Notes: generated by a model from the letters alone, not told the origin. DNA of 64,000 nt from Paenibacillus sp. (GCA_031180825.1 JAPSLM010000004.1:211219-275218); one strand, 5' to 3'; numbered from the stretch's first letter, positions 1 to 10,241 are shown. Numbers and translations are program-made.

Positions 1-219
1 CCGCAGCCGAACGTGGCGCCGTTCGCGGCCCAGCCGAATATCCCGCAGCCGAACGTGGCGCCGTTCGCGGCCCAGCCGAATATCCCGCAGCCGAACGTGG
101 CGCCGTTCGCGGCCCAGCCGAATATACCGCAGCCGAACGTGGCGCCGTTCGCGGCCCAGCCGAATATCCCGCAGCCGAACGTAGCGCCGTTCGCGGCCCA
201 GCCGAATATTCCGCCCGCA
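1..219 (+). repeat. 42-bp in-frame tandem repeat, five copies
   Basis: A 42-bp unit (cagccgaacgtggcgccg...) recurs with almost no sequence change. Single-base differences occur, for example atacc for atccc in the third copy. It encodes the 14-residue PNVAPFAAQPNIPQ unit and probably continues upstream of the window. Confidence 0.9.
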
Positions 220-1782
220 CCGGGTAAATTTGAGGCTCAGGGCAAGCAAGAAGCCGCATTGCCATCCACAATAGCTCCTATCCCATCTTGGCCTGCAATG
301 GAATCACAATCGTTCCAAGCACCGCAACCGTTCCAAGCGGTACCAAACGAGCCGATCCCGCAGCCATACGAGCCGCAGCCGTTCCAGGCGGCGCAAAAGG
401 GCAAGCCGAGCGAGCCTGCACTGCAGCCGTTTGGCGCAGGGCAGAAGTCGCAGCCATACGAGCCGCAGCCGTTCCAGGCGGCGCAAAAGGGCAAGCCGAG
501 CGAGCCTGCACTGCAGCCGTTTGGCGCAGGGCAGAAGCCGCAGCCATACGAGCCACTGCAGCCGTTCCAGGCGGCGCAAAAGGGCAAGCCGAGCGAGCCT
601 GCACTGCAGCCGTTTGGCGCAGGGCAGAAGCCGCAGCCATACGAGCCGCTGCAGCCGTTCCAGGCGGCGCAAAAGGGCAAGCCGAGCGAGCCTGCACTGC
701 AGCCGTTTGGCGCAGGGCAGAAGTCGCAGCCATACGAGCCGCAGCCGTTCCAGGCGGCGCAAAAGGGCAAGCCGAGCGAGCCTGCACTGCAGCCGTTTGG
801 CGGCGGAGCACAGAAGCCGCAGCCGTTCCAAGCGGCACAAAAGGGCAAGCCGAGCGAGCCTGCACTGCAGCCGTTTGGCGCAGGGCAGAAGGAAAAACCG
901 GGAGAGTCTGCCCTAAATCCGTATCAACCAGCCCAGCCGCAGCCCGGGTATCAACCGTTTCAACCGGGACACCAGCCGCCCCAGCCTTCCGATTCTTTGT
1001 TCCAGCAATACAATGTTCCCGCTGTCGAAGTACACGCCCAGCAGCCTTACGGAAAAGGCAAAGAAAACGTTTGGAAGGAACCGGAACTCCCGCCGATCCC
1101 GCAAATGCCCGGCACAGGATCGATCCCTTACTATACGGCCCCGGCCGCGCCTCCGACATACCCGTCCTTTTCCGGCGGTCAAGCGCCGGTTATTAAAAGC
1201 GGCTGCGGATGCGGAGGGGGGCTGGCGGATTTGCCGTACGCATTGCCGCCGGAATCGCCTCAATTCGCGCAGCTGCCTGCGCAGGCTTCCTATATGCCGC
1301 AATGGTCGCAGGCCGCACCGATTTCGCTTGAACCGCCTCTGCCGCAGCCGAATATTCCGGCTCCAATCCAACCCTACGGCCAGCCGGGGGGCGAATATCC
1401 GTTCATGCCGTTTGCCGGTCCGGGACCATTATTTTGCGAACCGGCCGGTCCGTTCCACGGATACCCCGGGTATCCGTCGTATCCGGGTTATATAAGCCGT
1501 GCGGAGCCTCCGTACGGAAGCTCCTTCCCTTGGGGGCAGCCCCCGGCAGAAGGTAAGGAAAGAGAAGGCAAAGGGGGGGGATCGGAAGAGAAAACCCATT
1601 CCGAAAAGGCGGTCATTTCACAAACTGATGCCCAGCCCGAATCCAAACCCGTGCGTTCCCCGAAACGGAAGAAGAAACAGAGCTCGGCGCGTGCCGCGAT
1701 CAGCAGCTTGATTGAACGCAATCGCCGGCAGGCTCCCCGCTCGGCGAAGCCGAGAAAACCCGTGCCTTGGCTCGGAAACTAA
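1..1782 (+). CDS. safA: SafA-like repeat-rich spore coat protein, 3' part only
   Basis: The reading frame is open from base 1, so the true start lies outside the window; the ATG at 13 is inside a repeat and is not the start. Visible product is a Pro/Gln-rich low-complexity protein. First come five copies of a 14-residue unit (PNVAPFAAQPNIPQ), then about five copies of a 30/31-residue unit containing QPYEPQPFQ and KGKPSEPALQPFG, then a Tyr/Pro-rich part with a GCGCGGG cluster near residue 400. The C-terminus is basic (SPKRKKKQSS) and ends KPVPWLGN. Many SafA-type coat morphogenetic proteins have an N-terminal LysM domain and such a tail, and safA lies upstream of bofC-ruvAB in B. subtilis. The LysM domain is not in view, so the name is inferred from context and composition. 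Other frames stay open only because of the repeats. Confidence 0.55.
   Translation, partial: PQPNVAPFAAQPNIPQPNVAPFAAQPNIPQPNVAPFAAQPNIPQPNVAPFAAQPNIPQPNVAPFAAQPNIPPAPGKFEAQGKQEAALPSTIAPIPSWPAMESQSFQAPQPFQAVPNEPIPQPYEPQPFQAAQKGKPSEPALQPFGAGQKSQPYEPQPFQAAQKGKPSEPALQPFGAGQKPQPYEPLQPFQAAQKGKPSEPALQPFGAGQKPQPYEPLQPFQAAQKGKPSEPALQPFGAGQKSQPYEPQPFQAAQKGKPSEPALQPFGGGAQKPQPFQAAQKGKPSEPALQPFGAGQKEKPGESALNPYQPAQPQPGYQPFQPGHQPPQPSDSLFQQYNVPAVEVHAQQPYGKGKENVWKEPELPPIPQMPGTGSIPYYTAPAAPPTYPSFSGGQAPVIKSGCGCGGGLADLPYALPPESPQFAQLPAQASYMPQWSQAAPISLEPPLPQPNIPAPIQPYGQPGGEYPFMPFAGPGPLFCEPAGPFHGYPGYPSYPGYISRAEPPYGSSFPWGQPPAEGKEREGKGGGSEEKTHSEKAVISQTDAQPESKPVRSPKRKKKQSSARAAISSLIERNRRQAPRSAKPRKPVPWLGN
361..890 (+). 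repeat. 90/93-bp in-frame tandem repeat, about five copies plus a degenerate sixth
   Basis: Units begin cagccatacgag at 361, 451, 541, 634 and 727, so the spacing is 90 or 93 bp. The 93-bp form carries one extra CTG codon (EPLQPF versus EPQPF). A last shortened unit lacks the QPYEP part. Near-identity at the DNA level suggests recent expansion. Confidence 0.9.
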
Positions 1783-1825
1783 ACAAAAACCAGCCGGAAG
1801 CCCATGCCTCCGGCTGGTTTTTGTT
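1782..1825. terminator. Bidirectional terminator between safA-like and lepB
   Basis: Perfect 17-bp stem AACAAAAACCAGCCGGA / TCCGGCTGGTTTTTGTT with a 10-base loop. A-run and T-run flank it, so it can serve both convergent genes. The hairpin begins in the stop codon of the safA-like gene. Confidence 0.9.
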
Positions 1826-1832
1826 GATCGCG

Positions 1833-2381
1833 TCACATCTTGATGCCCAACACGTGGTCCATCGGAATAAAGCCGATTTCCCGGCTGTCTTTGCTATGAT
1901 TTCGGTTATCTCCCATAACGAATATGTGGCCTTCCGGAATCGTCCACCGATGCTCGCCTGCAAAATGCATCGGCTCGTTCAAGTACGGCTCCTCCAGAGG
2001 ATTTCCGTTTCGGTACACTTTATTGTTTTTGAGCTCCAACACGTCTCCGGGCTTGCCGATGGTCCGTTTGACATACATATTCGGATCATCGCTTCCGCGA
2101 ATGAACTTCAGCAGCGGATGTTCCAGCACATCGTCCTTGAGCGTGCGCTTACGTTCTACCCTGCTGTCAATAATAACGATATCTCCGTATTCGGGCGCAT
2201 AGCGGAACGTATGCGACAGCTTGGAGACATAAATGCGCTGTTCGTTGTGCAGCGTGGGGTCCATCGAATGCCCCAGCACATTGGTCGGTTGAAACACGAA
2301 GATGCCGATCACAAGCGTCAATGCGAAAGCGGCGGCGATGGAACGAACCCATGCCCATATTTCCTTGATCAGAGGATGCAT
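1833..2381 (-). CDS. lepB: Signal peptidase I
   Basis: Type I signal peptidase that removes signal peptides from exported preproteins at the outer face of the membrane. About 182 residues, the short form usual in Bacillota. One membrane segment (about residues 12-31) is followed by the Ser box GHSMDPTL with catalytic Ser about 39. The Lys box MYVKRTIGKPGD has the general-base Lys about 105, and GDNRNHSKDSR is the conserved box E. The ORF track starts 16 codons earlier at 2429. ATG 2381 (MHPLIKEIW) is preferred because it follows an AAGGAAGGG ribosome binding site and the extra residues do not fit the family. The gene is convergent with the safA-like gene. Location between a coat gene and bofC differs from B. 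subtilis sip genes; a sporulation role is possible but unproven. Confidence 0.93.
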   Translation of the reverse strand: MHPLIKEIWAWVRSIAAAFALTLVIGIFVFQPTNVLGHSMDPTLHNEQRIYVSKLSHTFRYAPEYGDIVIIDSRVERKRTLKDDVLEHPLLKFIRGSDDPNMYVKRTIGKPGDVLELKNNKVYRNGNPLEEPYLNEPMHFAGEHRWTIPEGHIFVMGDNRNHSKDSREIGFIPMDHVLGIKM

Positions 2382-2516
2382 AAACAACCGCCCTTCCTTT
2401 TCGCTGTTCGTATGCAACATAGTATACATGGAAAAAGTATAAACGTCGATCCCTATGGGAAAAATAGTAAAAAGGCTTCAGGTATATCAAAACACCACGG
2501 ACAGAAGGGGATCGCC

Positions 2517-3221
2517 ATGATGTTGCTCGGCTTTTGGAATCAGTTAAAGAAGCAATTGAAAAAAAAGCTGCGTCTGAAACGCCGTTGGCTGAATCTGGCT
2601 GTCGTTTTGCTTGCAGCCGGCTTGTTCGCTGCAGGTGCATGGATGCTGCGCGGCTCGTTGGATGACAAGAGCGGCCGGCAGGGTCTGGAACAGTCCGTCT
2701 TCAGCCGCGCCGTCGAGGCCTATGTGCAGCCGGAGGAAGAAGTGCGTGCGATGGTAAAAGACTTGAGCGGGCAAAGGGATGCGTTTGTAAAAAAATCGTA
2801 TGTTTGCGGAGAAGAGCTTCAGCGGATCGGCATCATGAACGCAGCCGATATTTTGGCCTACCACAAAGCTCATCCGTCATTGACCGTAAGTTTGGGGGAT
2901 TCGAACCGGGTTTATTTCATCGAAAAGGTGGACGACCTGTCCCCGCAGTGCAAAAACAACGCTTATTTCGGGCTGGACGGCAATGGCAATTTGTCCTTGT
3001 TCGAAGGGGTGCCGGGGGCCGACGGTCAAAACGTGCTGCGAACGTTTTTTCAGTTGAACATCCGGCATCTGGAAAGCAGCTTGCCCCGGGAGACGGTCAA
3101 GCAGCTTTACCAGGGGGTCCGGGTAAGGGATTTGGCCGACTATAACAGCGTGCTCTCGACCCTTAGCGATTACGCGATAGAAGAAACGGAGAAGGCGATG
3201 CAGGCGACGCCTTCCCCTTAA
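2517..3221 (+). CDS. bofC: BofC-like forespore regulator of SigK signalling
   Basis: About 234 residues. BofC is a forespore protein exported to the intermembrane space, where in B. subtilis it restrains the SpoIVB protease and so the pro-SigK checkpoint. Seen here: a very basic N-terminus, one membrane segment (about residues 25-45), then a soluble region with two moderately conserved halves and two cysteines. Recognition rests partly on position immediately upstream of ruv genes, as in B. subtilis. The start ATGATG at 2517/2520 follows AGAAGGGG; the track's start at 1767 would run through lepB on the other strand and is rejected. It faces away from lepB. Confidence 0.75.
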   Translation: MMLLGFWNQLKKQLKKKLRLKRRWLNLAVVLLAAGLFAAGAWMLRGSLDDKSGRQGLEQSVFSRAVEAYVQPEEEVRAMVKDLSGQRDAFVKKSYVCGEELQRIGIMNAADILAYHKAHPSLTVSLGDSNRVYFIEKVDDLSPQCKNNAYFGLDGNGNLSLFEGVPGADGQNVLRTFFQLNIRHLESSLPRETVKQLYQGVRVRDLADYNSVLSTLSDYAIEETEKAMQATPSP

Positions 3222-3285
3222 AAGAGAAGCGATCGATCCGGCGGGACAGTTTCGGACAAGCCCTGTCCTGTAAAGTCATGCGACG

Positions 3286-3325
3286 AAGTCCGCTGCGGCA
3301 CCTACGGCCCGGCGGACTTTTTGCC
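3286..3325 (+). terminator. Terminator after bofC
   Basis: AAGTCCGC / GCGGACTT stem (3286-3293 with 3312-3319) around an 18-base loop, followed by TTTTTGC. It separates bofC from ruvC. Confidence 0.75.
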
Positions 3326-3344
3326 GTGTTCATGGGAGGGATAA

Positions 3345-3362
3345 TCTGCTATAATGGCAGGT
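3345..3362 (+). promoter_or_regulatory. Extended -10 promoter for ruvC operon
   Basis: TGCTATAAT at 3347-3355 is a perfect extended -10 box. The -35 position (TGTTCA) is poor, which is usual for extended -10 promoters. It lies after the bofC terminator and about 70 bases before the ruvC start. Confidence 0.6.
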
Positions 3363-3429
3363 GAATACATATGTTCGCTTCTTGCGGTCCGAGAGCCGCA
3401 GCACGAAAGCGAATGGGGGAGTGCGCGTT

Positions 3430-3933
3430 TTGCGGATTTTAGGCATTGACCCGGGGATCGCCATCGTCGGCTTCGGGTTTATCGATAAACAAGGTCATAG
3501 GCTGGTTCCCGTTCAATACGGATCGATCCAGACGCAAGCCGGTACGGAGGACGCCCTTCGCTTAAAGCAAGTCTACGAAGCGACGGTGCAGCTTATCGAG
3601 AAGTACAAGCCCGATGCGGTCGCGATCGAAAAGCTGTTCTTTAACCGGAACGTGACGACGGCGCTGACCGTCGGGCAAGCCCGCGGCGTGCTGATGCTGG
3701 CGGCGGTACAGCAAGGGCTGCCCATTGCCGAGTATACCCCTTTGCAGGTTAAGCAGGCGATTGTCGGTTACGGGAAAGCGGAAAAGAAGCAGGTGCAGGA
3801 AATGGTCAAAATGTTTTTGCATCTATCGGCCGTGCCGAAGCCCGACGATGTGGCGGATGCGCTGGCCGTGGCCATTTGCCATGCCCATTCCTCGGGATTA
3901 CAACAACAATTGAACGGAGCTTATAAACGATGA
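3430..3933 (+). CDS. ruvC: Holliday junction resolvase RuvC
   Basis: Endonuclease that cleaves Holliday junctions in the RuvABC resolvasome. About 167 residues, normal for the family. GIDPG supplies the first catalytic Asp (residue 7), AIEKLFF the Glu, and KPDDVADALAVA the two C-terminal acidic residues. The start is TTG at 3430, giving MRILGIDPG and a GGGGGAG ribosome binding site 8 bases upstream; the ATG at 3361 adds 23 residues without homology. Its stop overlaps the ruvA start by four bases (ATGA). B. subtilis has RecU instead of RuvC, so this gene marks the Paenibacillaceae-like lineage. Confidence 0.95.
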   Translation: MRILGIDPGIAIVGFGFIDKQGHRLVPVQYGSIQTQAGTEDALRLKQVYEATVQLIEKYKPDAVAIEKLFFNRNVTTALTVGQARGVLMLAAVQQGLPIAEYTPLQVKQAIVGYGKAEKKQVQEMVKMFLHLSAVPKPDDVADALAVAICHAHSSGLQQQLNGAYKR

Positions 3934-4571
3934 TCGACTTTTTAAGAGGGACGGTGGCGCACCGTGAAACGGAATATGTGGTGCTGGACGTACACGGCGT
4001 CGGCTATCGCGTATTTTGCGCCAATCCGTATGCGGTAGGGGCTGGAAAAGACGGCGTGGAGGTGACGCTGTACATTCACTATCACGTACGGGAGGACGCC
4101 CACCTGCTGTTCGGATTTTCGTCCAGAGAGGAGCAGTCGTTGTTCCGTCTGCTGCTCGATGTGAACGGCATCGGGCCGAAGGTAGCGATCGGCGTACTGG
4201 CGGGAGGACGTCCCGAAGTGATCGCAACGGCCATCCGGCAGGAAAATCTTTCGTTCTTGACCAAGCTGCCGGGCATCGGGAAAAAGACGGCGCAGCGCAT
4301 GGTGCTCGACCTGAAGGACAAGCTGGGCGCATGGACTTCGGCTGAGGCCGAAGGCGCCGGCTTCGGCTTGCCGGAAATCGCCGCGGCAGGGCCGGCGGCA
4401 AGCGGCGCTTGGGCCGAGGCGAAGGCGGCGCTGCTGGCGCTCGGCTATACCGAAGCGGAGGCGGACCGGGCGGGACAAACCGTCAAGCCGAAGCTGAAGG
4501 GCGACGAGACGGCCGATGCGGTAACGAAGCTGGCGCTGCAGGCGCTGTTTCAGCAGTCGCTGATGAAATAA
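3930..4571 (+). CDS. ruvA: Holliday junction helicase subunit RuvA
   Basis: 213 residues. RuvA binds four-way junctions as a tetramer and loads RuvB. The N-terminal OB-fold domain starts MIDFLRGTV. Two helix-hairpin-helix motifs follow (LLDVNGIGPKVAI and LTKLPGIGKKTAQ, about residues 75-125). An Ala/Gly-rich linker leads to the flexible C-terminal RuvB-binding domain containing ALLALGYTEAEA. It is translationally coupled to ruvC by a four-base overlap. Confidence 0.97.
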   Translation: MIDFLRGTVAHRETEYVVLDVHGVGYRVFCANPYAVGAGKDGVEVTLYIHYHVREDAHLLFGFSSREEQSLFRLLLDVNGIGPKVAIGVLAGGRPEVIATAIRQENLSFLTKLPGIGKKTAQRMVLDLKDKLGAWTSAEAEGAGFGLPEIAAAGPAASGAWAEAKAALLALGYTEAEADRAGQTVKPKLKGDETADAVTKLALQALFQQSLMK

Positions 4572-4643
4572 GCCGCGGAGGAAGCTTGACGCGGCAGGCG
4601 GCGTCCGCCTCGGCGGACAGCCGACAGGAAGGAGAGGCACAAC

Positions 4644-5648
4644 ATGGAAGACCGCATCATCTCGGCGCATCTGATGATGGAAGACCAAGGGATGGAGTTC
4701 AGCCTGCGTCCGCGGTATTTGGCTGAATATATCGGTCAGGCCCAGGCGAAGGAAAATTTGAAAATCTATATCGAAGCGGCCAAAATGCGCAAGGAGGCGC
4801 TCGATCACGTGCTGCTGTACGGACCGCCGGGCCTTGGCAAGACGACGCTTTCGAATATCATCGCCAACGAGCTCGGCGTCAATCTGCGGACGACCTCGGG
4901 GCCGGCGATCGAACGCCCGGGCGATCTGGCGGCGATCTTGACCAACCTGCAGGAAAATGACGTGCTCTTCATCGACGAAATCCACCGGCTTCACCGGACG
5001 GTAGAAGAGGTGCTGTATCCGGCGATGGAGGATTATGCTCTCGATATCATCATCGGCAAAGGGCCGAGCGCCCGTTCGGTGAGGCTCGACCTGCCGCCGT
5101 TTACGCTTGTGGGCGCGACGACGCGCGTGGGGCTGCTTTCGGCGCCGCTTCGCGACCGGTTCGGCGTCGTCAGCCGGCTGGAATATTACACGGTCGACGA
5201 GCTGTCTTATATCGTCAGCCGCACCGCGGATCTGCTGCAGGTTCAGATCGTAGGCGAAGCGTCCCGGGAAATCGGGATGCGCTCGCGCGGGACGCCGCGG
5301 ATTGCGAACCGTTTGCTCAAGCGGGTGCGGGATTTTGCCCAGGTGAAGGGCGACGGCATCATTACGCTCGACATTACGCAGGCGGCGCTGTCGAGCATTC
5401 AAGTCGATCCGCTCGGACTCGACGAGATCGATCATAAAATGCTGCGGGCCATCATCTTAAGCTTTCAGGGCGGTCCGGTCGGGCTGGATACGATTGCCGC
5501 ATCGATCGGAGAGGAAAGTCAGACCATCGAGGACGTCTATGAGCCGTACTTGCTGCAGATCGGATTTTTGCAGCGGACGCCGCGGGGACGGATGGTAACG
5601 CCGAGCGCGTGCAAACATCTCGGGCTGCCGATGCCAAGCCGCTCTTAA
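4644..5648 (+). CDS. ruvB: Holliday junction helicase motor RuvB
   Basis: 334 residues. Hexameric AAA+ motor that drives branch migration with RuvA. Walker [10 protein letters not shown] (about residues 58-66), Walker B LFIDEIH, sensor 1 VGATTR, and a C-terminal winged helix with RTPRGRMVT. An AGGAGAGGC site precedes ATG 4644. Spacing of 72 bases from ruvA is consistent with one ruvCAB operon under the extended -10 promoter. Confidence 0.97.
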   Translation: MEDRIISAHLMMEDQGMEFSLRPRYLAEYIGQAQAKENLKIYIEAAKMRKEALDHVLLYGPPGLGKTTLSNIIANELGVNLRTTSGPAIERPGDLAAILTNLQENDVLFIDEIHRLHRTVEEVLYPAMEDYALDIIIGKGPSARSVRLDLPPFTLVGATTRVGLLSAPLRDRFGVVSRLEYYTVDELSYIVSRTADLLQVQIVGEASREIGMRSRGTPRIANRLLKRVRDFAQVKGDGIITLDITQAALSSIQVDPLGLDEIDHKMLRAIILSFQGGPVGLDTIAASIGEESQTIEDVYEPYLLQIGFLQRTPRGRMVTPSACKHLGLPMPSRS

Positions 5649-5695
5649 GCGGAAGGGGATCGGCGGTTCCGTCAAGAGAGGGGAATCGGCGATTT

Positions 5696-7828
5696 ATGCA
5701 GGAAACGAAACGACTGTTCGGCCTTCCGGGACAAGCTCCCGTAGGGCGGGCGGTGCGTCGCCTAAGAGAAGGCATGAGGCTGCCGGCAGCGCTGCTGCTC
5801 GCGGCAGCCATCGGCTTGAACGTACCGGCAGGAGGCTTATTGCCGGTCGCCAATGCTGCGGTATCGGTGCCGAAGCTCGACAATATTCGTGTCGCTTTAT
5901 TTATCGATACGGGCAAATATGTTAGCCCTTCAGCCGCGGTTACGCTGTCCGCGGACGCCGGCTTGCTGCTCGGCTTGCGCGGGGCCGCCGGGGTGAAGCC
6001 CGTCCATCAAGCTGCGGCCAAAGCGCCGGTTCGCGTGTATGCGGATGGCTATTATGCGCAGCTGCCCGAAACGGGCGACGTTACGGCAGCGCGTTCGCAG
6101 GCGAAGAAGCTGACGGCGGGAGGAGTCTCCGCAGGCATCGTTCAGCGCGTGAAGCGCGGCCAATCGGCGTATCGGGCCTATGTAGGCCCGTTTGCCACGA
6201 AGGAAGCGGCTGCGTCGGCTGCCGCAGGCCAGCCCGGCGCCACCGTCAGCGGTCCGCTGCGCTGGAGTGCGGGCAGCTTCGCCGGCGAGGCGGAGGCGAA
6301 TGCGCAGGCGGTTGCGCTGTCGCAGGCGGGCTTCGACGCCGACGTCGCGCTGACTGACGCCGGCTACGCCGTGTTTGTCGGCGAAGCCGCGGACAATGCG
6401 GCGCTGCAGGCGCTCAAGGCGCAGATTGCGGCCGCGCTGCCGTCCGTGGCGCTTGCGCCGGTTGACGCTGCGCAGAGCTACGTGCTGAAGCGCAGCGAGC
6501 TGGATATGGGCGGCGAACATGCCGGCAGCCCTCTTGCCGCCTTTGCCTTCGGCGGCAGCGCGAAGCTGTGGGCCGCGGCGGCGGATGCGCAGGGCGGCGT
6601 CACGGTCCGCGAGCGGTTCGACCGAGCGTACCGCGGGGGGATCGAGCTGTCCCGGTTCAACGGCAAGCTCGCCGTCGTCAACGAGCTCCCTTTGGAGCAG
6701 TATCTCGTTTCGGTCCTCGGCTCCGAGATGAGTAAAGAATGGCCTTTGGAAGCGCTGAAGGCGCAAGCCGTCGCCGCGCGCACCTTTGCGCTGAAGCAGG
6801 GCGTCAAATACCAGATCGCGCACGTCACCGACACGACCACGGACCAAGCGTACAAAGGATTGGCGGCAGAGTTCGCCGCCGCGCAGCAAGCCGTGCAAGC
6901 GACGCAAGGCGAAGTGATCGTCGATAAGAACGGTTTGATCAACCCGTTATATTACTCCAACGCCGGGGGGATGACAGCGGCTCCAACGGAAGTCTGGGGT
7001 AACGAGGCGGCTTATTTGAATAGCCAGAAATCCCCGGACGAAGGAGCCCAGGCAGGCAAGAAAGCATGGTACCGTATCGTTCTGCCGAACGGCAATACCG
7101 GTTATATCCACTCCGACTACGCAAGGGCGACGGGGCAAAAAAATCCGGCCGGCCTGCCTTATTACGAGTCGACGGCAACGGGCGTGAGCGTCCGGCCTGC
7201 GCCTTACGTCGACAATGCGACCAACCCGTCGGCTTTCAAGGTTGACATCGGGGACCGCTTCGTCGTCATCGATCAAGAGATCGAATCGAACGCTTACTCC
7301 TGGGTTCGCGGGCCTTACAAGGCGCCGAAGGTAAAGGAAAAGCTTGGCGCAGCTTATACCGGCGGGGCGTTGGACCGGCTCGAAGTATCAAAAAGAGGGC
7401 CGTCCGGCCGGGCGATCGAAGTAACGGCGAACGGGCAGCCGCTCAAAGCGGCTTATCCGGATTCGCTCCGCACGCTGCTCGGCGGCTTGCCCAGCACCCG
7501 GTTTGATATTGAAGAAACGGGACGCTATACTATAGTGGGAGCAGGGGGGGCGACGCGAAGCCAGACCCCGGCCTCCCAGGCCGTCGTTGTCGCAGGCAGC
7601 GGCGGAACGGGAAAACAAACCGACGGGCAGCTTTTTATAATGAATGGGCAGGGCAAAGTGCGGATGACCACGCGGGACCCGCAGTTTATTTTTAAAGGCA
7701 CCGGCTACGGCCACGGACTGGGGATGTCCCAGTGGGGGGCTAAAGGCTATGCCGAGCTTGGCTACGATTACCAAAAGATTTTGCTGACGTATTACACGGG
7801 CGTCTCGATTCAGAAAGCCGCTCCTTGA
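5696..7828 (+). CDS. SPOR-domain SpoIID/LytB-type secreted protein
   Basis: About 710 residues. The C-terminal half carries the SpoIID/LytB signature (PLEQYLVSVLGSEMSKEWP, then GTGYGHGLGMSQWGA and YYTGV at the end). In SpoIID this fold is a lytic transglycosylase acting on denuded glycan during engulfment; in LytB it is an amidase enhancer. The N-terminus has a long basic lead and a membrane/signal segment (about residues 30-53). An Ala-rich region follows with two SPOR-like glycan-binding repeats (about residues 110-280). An SH3-like stretch (STATGVSVRPAP) occurs near residue 490. Start ATG 5696 follows GAGAGGGG at a wide spacing, so the start is moderately certain. The gene lies between ruvB and queA, where B. 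subtilis has no such gene. Confidence 0.85.
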   Translation: MQETKRLFGLPGQAPVGRAVRRLREGMRLPAALLLAAAIGLNVPAGGLLPVANAAVSVPKLDNIRVALFIDTGKYVSPSAAVTLSADAGLLLGLRGAAGVKPVHQAAAKAPVRVYADGYYAQLPETGDVTAARSQAKKLTAGGVSAGIVQRVKRGQSAYRAYVGPFATKEAAASAAAGQPGATVSGPLRWSAGSFAGEAEANAQAVALSQAGFDADVALTDAGYAVFVGEAADNAALQALKAQIAAALPSVALAPVDAAQSYVLKRSELDMGGEHAGSPLAAFAFGGSAKLWAAAADAQGGVTVRERFDRAYRGGIELSRFNGKLAVVNELPLEQYLVSVLGSEMSKEWPLEALKAQAVAARTFALKQGVKYQIAHVTDTTTDQAYKGLAAEFAAAQQAVQATQGEVIVDKNGLINPLYYSNAGGMTAAPTEVWGNEAAYLNSQKSPDEGAQAGKKAWYRIVLPNGNTGYIHSDYARATGQKNPAGLPYYESTATGVSVRPAPYVDNATNPSAFKVDIGDRFVVIDQEIESNAYSWVRGPYKAPKVKEKLGAAYTGGALDRLEVSKRGPSGRAIEVTANGQPLKAAYPDSLRTLLGGLPSTRFDIEETGRYTIVGAGGATRSQTPASQAVVVAGSGGTGKQTDGQLFIMNGQGKVRMTTRDPQFIFKGTGYGHGLGMSQWGAKGYAELGYDYQKILLTYYTGVSIQKAAP

Positions 7829-7912
7829 GACGCGGGAGAAACAAGCCGCTCGTTTACACGGGGCATAAATCGTTGATATAAATATGAAACCTACAGAAGG
7901 ATGAAACGTATC

Positions 7913-8974
7913 ATGCAAGTGGACTTGTTCGACTACCATTTACCCGAATCGCTCATTGCGCAGACGCCGCTTCCGGACCGGACGGCCTCGCGCCTGCTCA
8001 CGCTGGATAAGCGGACGGGGGAAATCGGTCACCATCAGTTTGAACAATTGGAACGGTATCTCGAGGCGGGAGATGTGCTCGTGCTTAACGATACGCGGGT
8101 CATTCCGGCCAGACTGTTCGGAGTGAAGGCGGATACGGGGGCCAAAGCCGAAGTGCTGCTGCTCAAACAGCTCGAAGGAGACCGTTGGGAAGCGATCGTC
8201 CGCCCGGCGAAGCGTCTGAAGGCCGGAGCCGTGCTGCATTTCGGGGGCGGTGCTCGATCGGAAGCGGACGCCGGGGCGGAGCCGCCGCTGCTGGCCGCTA
8301 CCGTCGAATCCGAAGGGGAAATGGGCAGCCGGATACTGCGCTTCAGCTACGAAGGCATTTTTAACGAGCTGCTTGACCGCTTGGGACATATGCCGCTTCC
8401 GCCGTATATTAAGGAGCAGCTGCCGGAGCGGGAGCGGTACCAGACGGTGTATGCGAAGCATGAGGGTTCGGCGGCGGCACCTACGGCCGGGCTTCATTTC
8501 ACGCAACAATATTTGAATCGATTGGAACAAAAAGGGATACAATTAGCGTATGTTACGCTTCATGTCGGACTGGGGACGTTCCGTCCCGTCGGGGTAGATA
8601 CCGTCGAACAGCATGAGATGCACGAAGAGTACTACGAAGTATCCGCGGAAACCGCAGAGCTGGTAAACGCCGCGAAACGAAAGGGCGGACGGGTGGTTGC
8701 GGTAGGAACGACTTCGGCCCGGACGCTGGAAACGGCAGCGGGGGAAGACGGCATGCTGCAAGCGGGAAGCGGTTGGACCGGTATTTTTATTTATCCGGGC
8801 TACCGGTTCCGCATCGTCGATGCGCTGCTGACCAATTTTCATCTGCCCAAATCGACGCTGCTTATGCTGATCAGCGCGCTCGCGGGGCGGGAAAACGTGC
8901 TTGCCGCTTACCGCGAGGCCGTCGAACGGAAGTACCGCTTTTTCAGCTTCGGCGACGCGATGTTCATTTATTAA
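7913..8974 (+). CDS. queA: tRNA preQ1(34) S-adenosylmethionine ribosyltransferase-isomerase
   Basis: QueA transfers and isomerises the ribosyl moiety of SAM onto preQ1 in tRNA, making epoxyqueuosine. About 353 residues, near the usual 345. N-terminal [17 protein letters not shown] and the [12 protein letters not shown] block are family signatures; the C-terminus has [16 protein letters not shown] 7913 is preferred over 7901 because AGAAGGATGA, the apparent ribosome binding site, overlaps the first ATG. It precedes tgt, the preceding enzyme in the same pathway, by 28 bases. Confidence 0.96.
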   Translation: MQVDLFDYHLPESLIAQTPLPDRTASRLLTLDKRTGEIGHHQFEQLERYLEAGDVLVLNDTRVIPARLFGVKADTGAKAEVLLLKQLEGDRWEAIVRPAKRLKAGAVLHFGGGARSEADAGAEPPLLAATVESEGEMGSRILRFSYEGIFNELLDRLGHMPLPPYIKEQLPERERYQTVYAKHEGSAAAPTAGLHFTQQYLNRLEQKGIQLAYVTLHVGLGTFRPVGVDTVEQHEMHEEYYEVSAETAELVNAAKRKGGRVVAVGTTSARTLETAAGEDGMLQAGSGWTGIFIYPGYRFRIVDALLTNFHLPKSTLLMLISALAGRENVLAAYREAVERKYRFFSFGDAMFIY

Positions 8975-8987
8975 CAAGGAAAATTGA

Positions 8988-10145
<1,158 letters not shown>

Positions 10146-10191
10146 AAGACCGGTGAATCTTGAGCGCAGCAGCTTCGGGTTCACCGGGCTT
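10146..10191. repeat. Hairpin with AAG-CCGGTGAA ends between tgt and yajC
   Basis: AAGACCGGTGAA (10146-10157) pairs with TTCACCGGGCTT (10180-10191), 12 bp with one mismatch and a 22-base loop. No T-run follows, so it is not a typical terminator. The ends closely resemble those of the 224-bp element at 52060-52283. Confidence 0.7.
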
Positions 10192-10241
10192 ACCATTGGG
10201 TATACATAGAGAAAGTCTGTAGAAAGGGGGGAATCAGACAA

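Noticed and set aside
1-890. CRISPR-like array
   Set aside because: Repeats are directly adjacent without unique spacers and are coding.
237-1371. Five ORFs in other frames and strands over the repeat region
   Set aside because: They exist because repeats with lengths divisible by three keep all frames open; only frame 1 continues to a sensible end.
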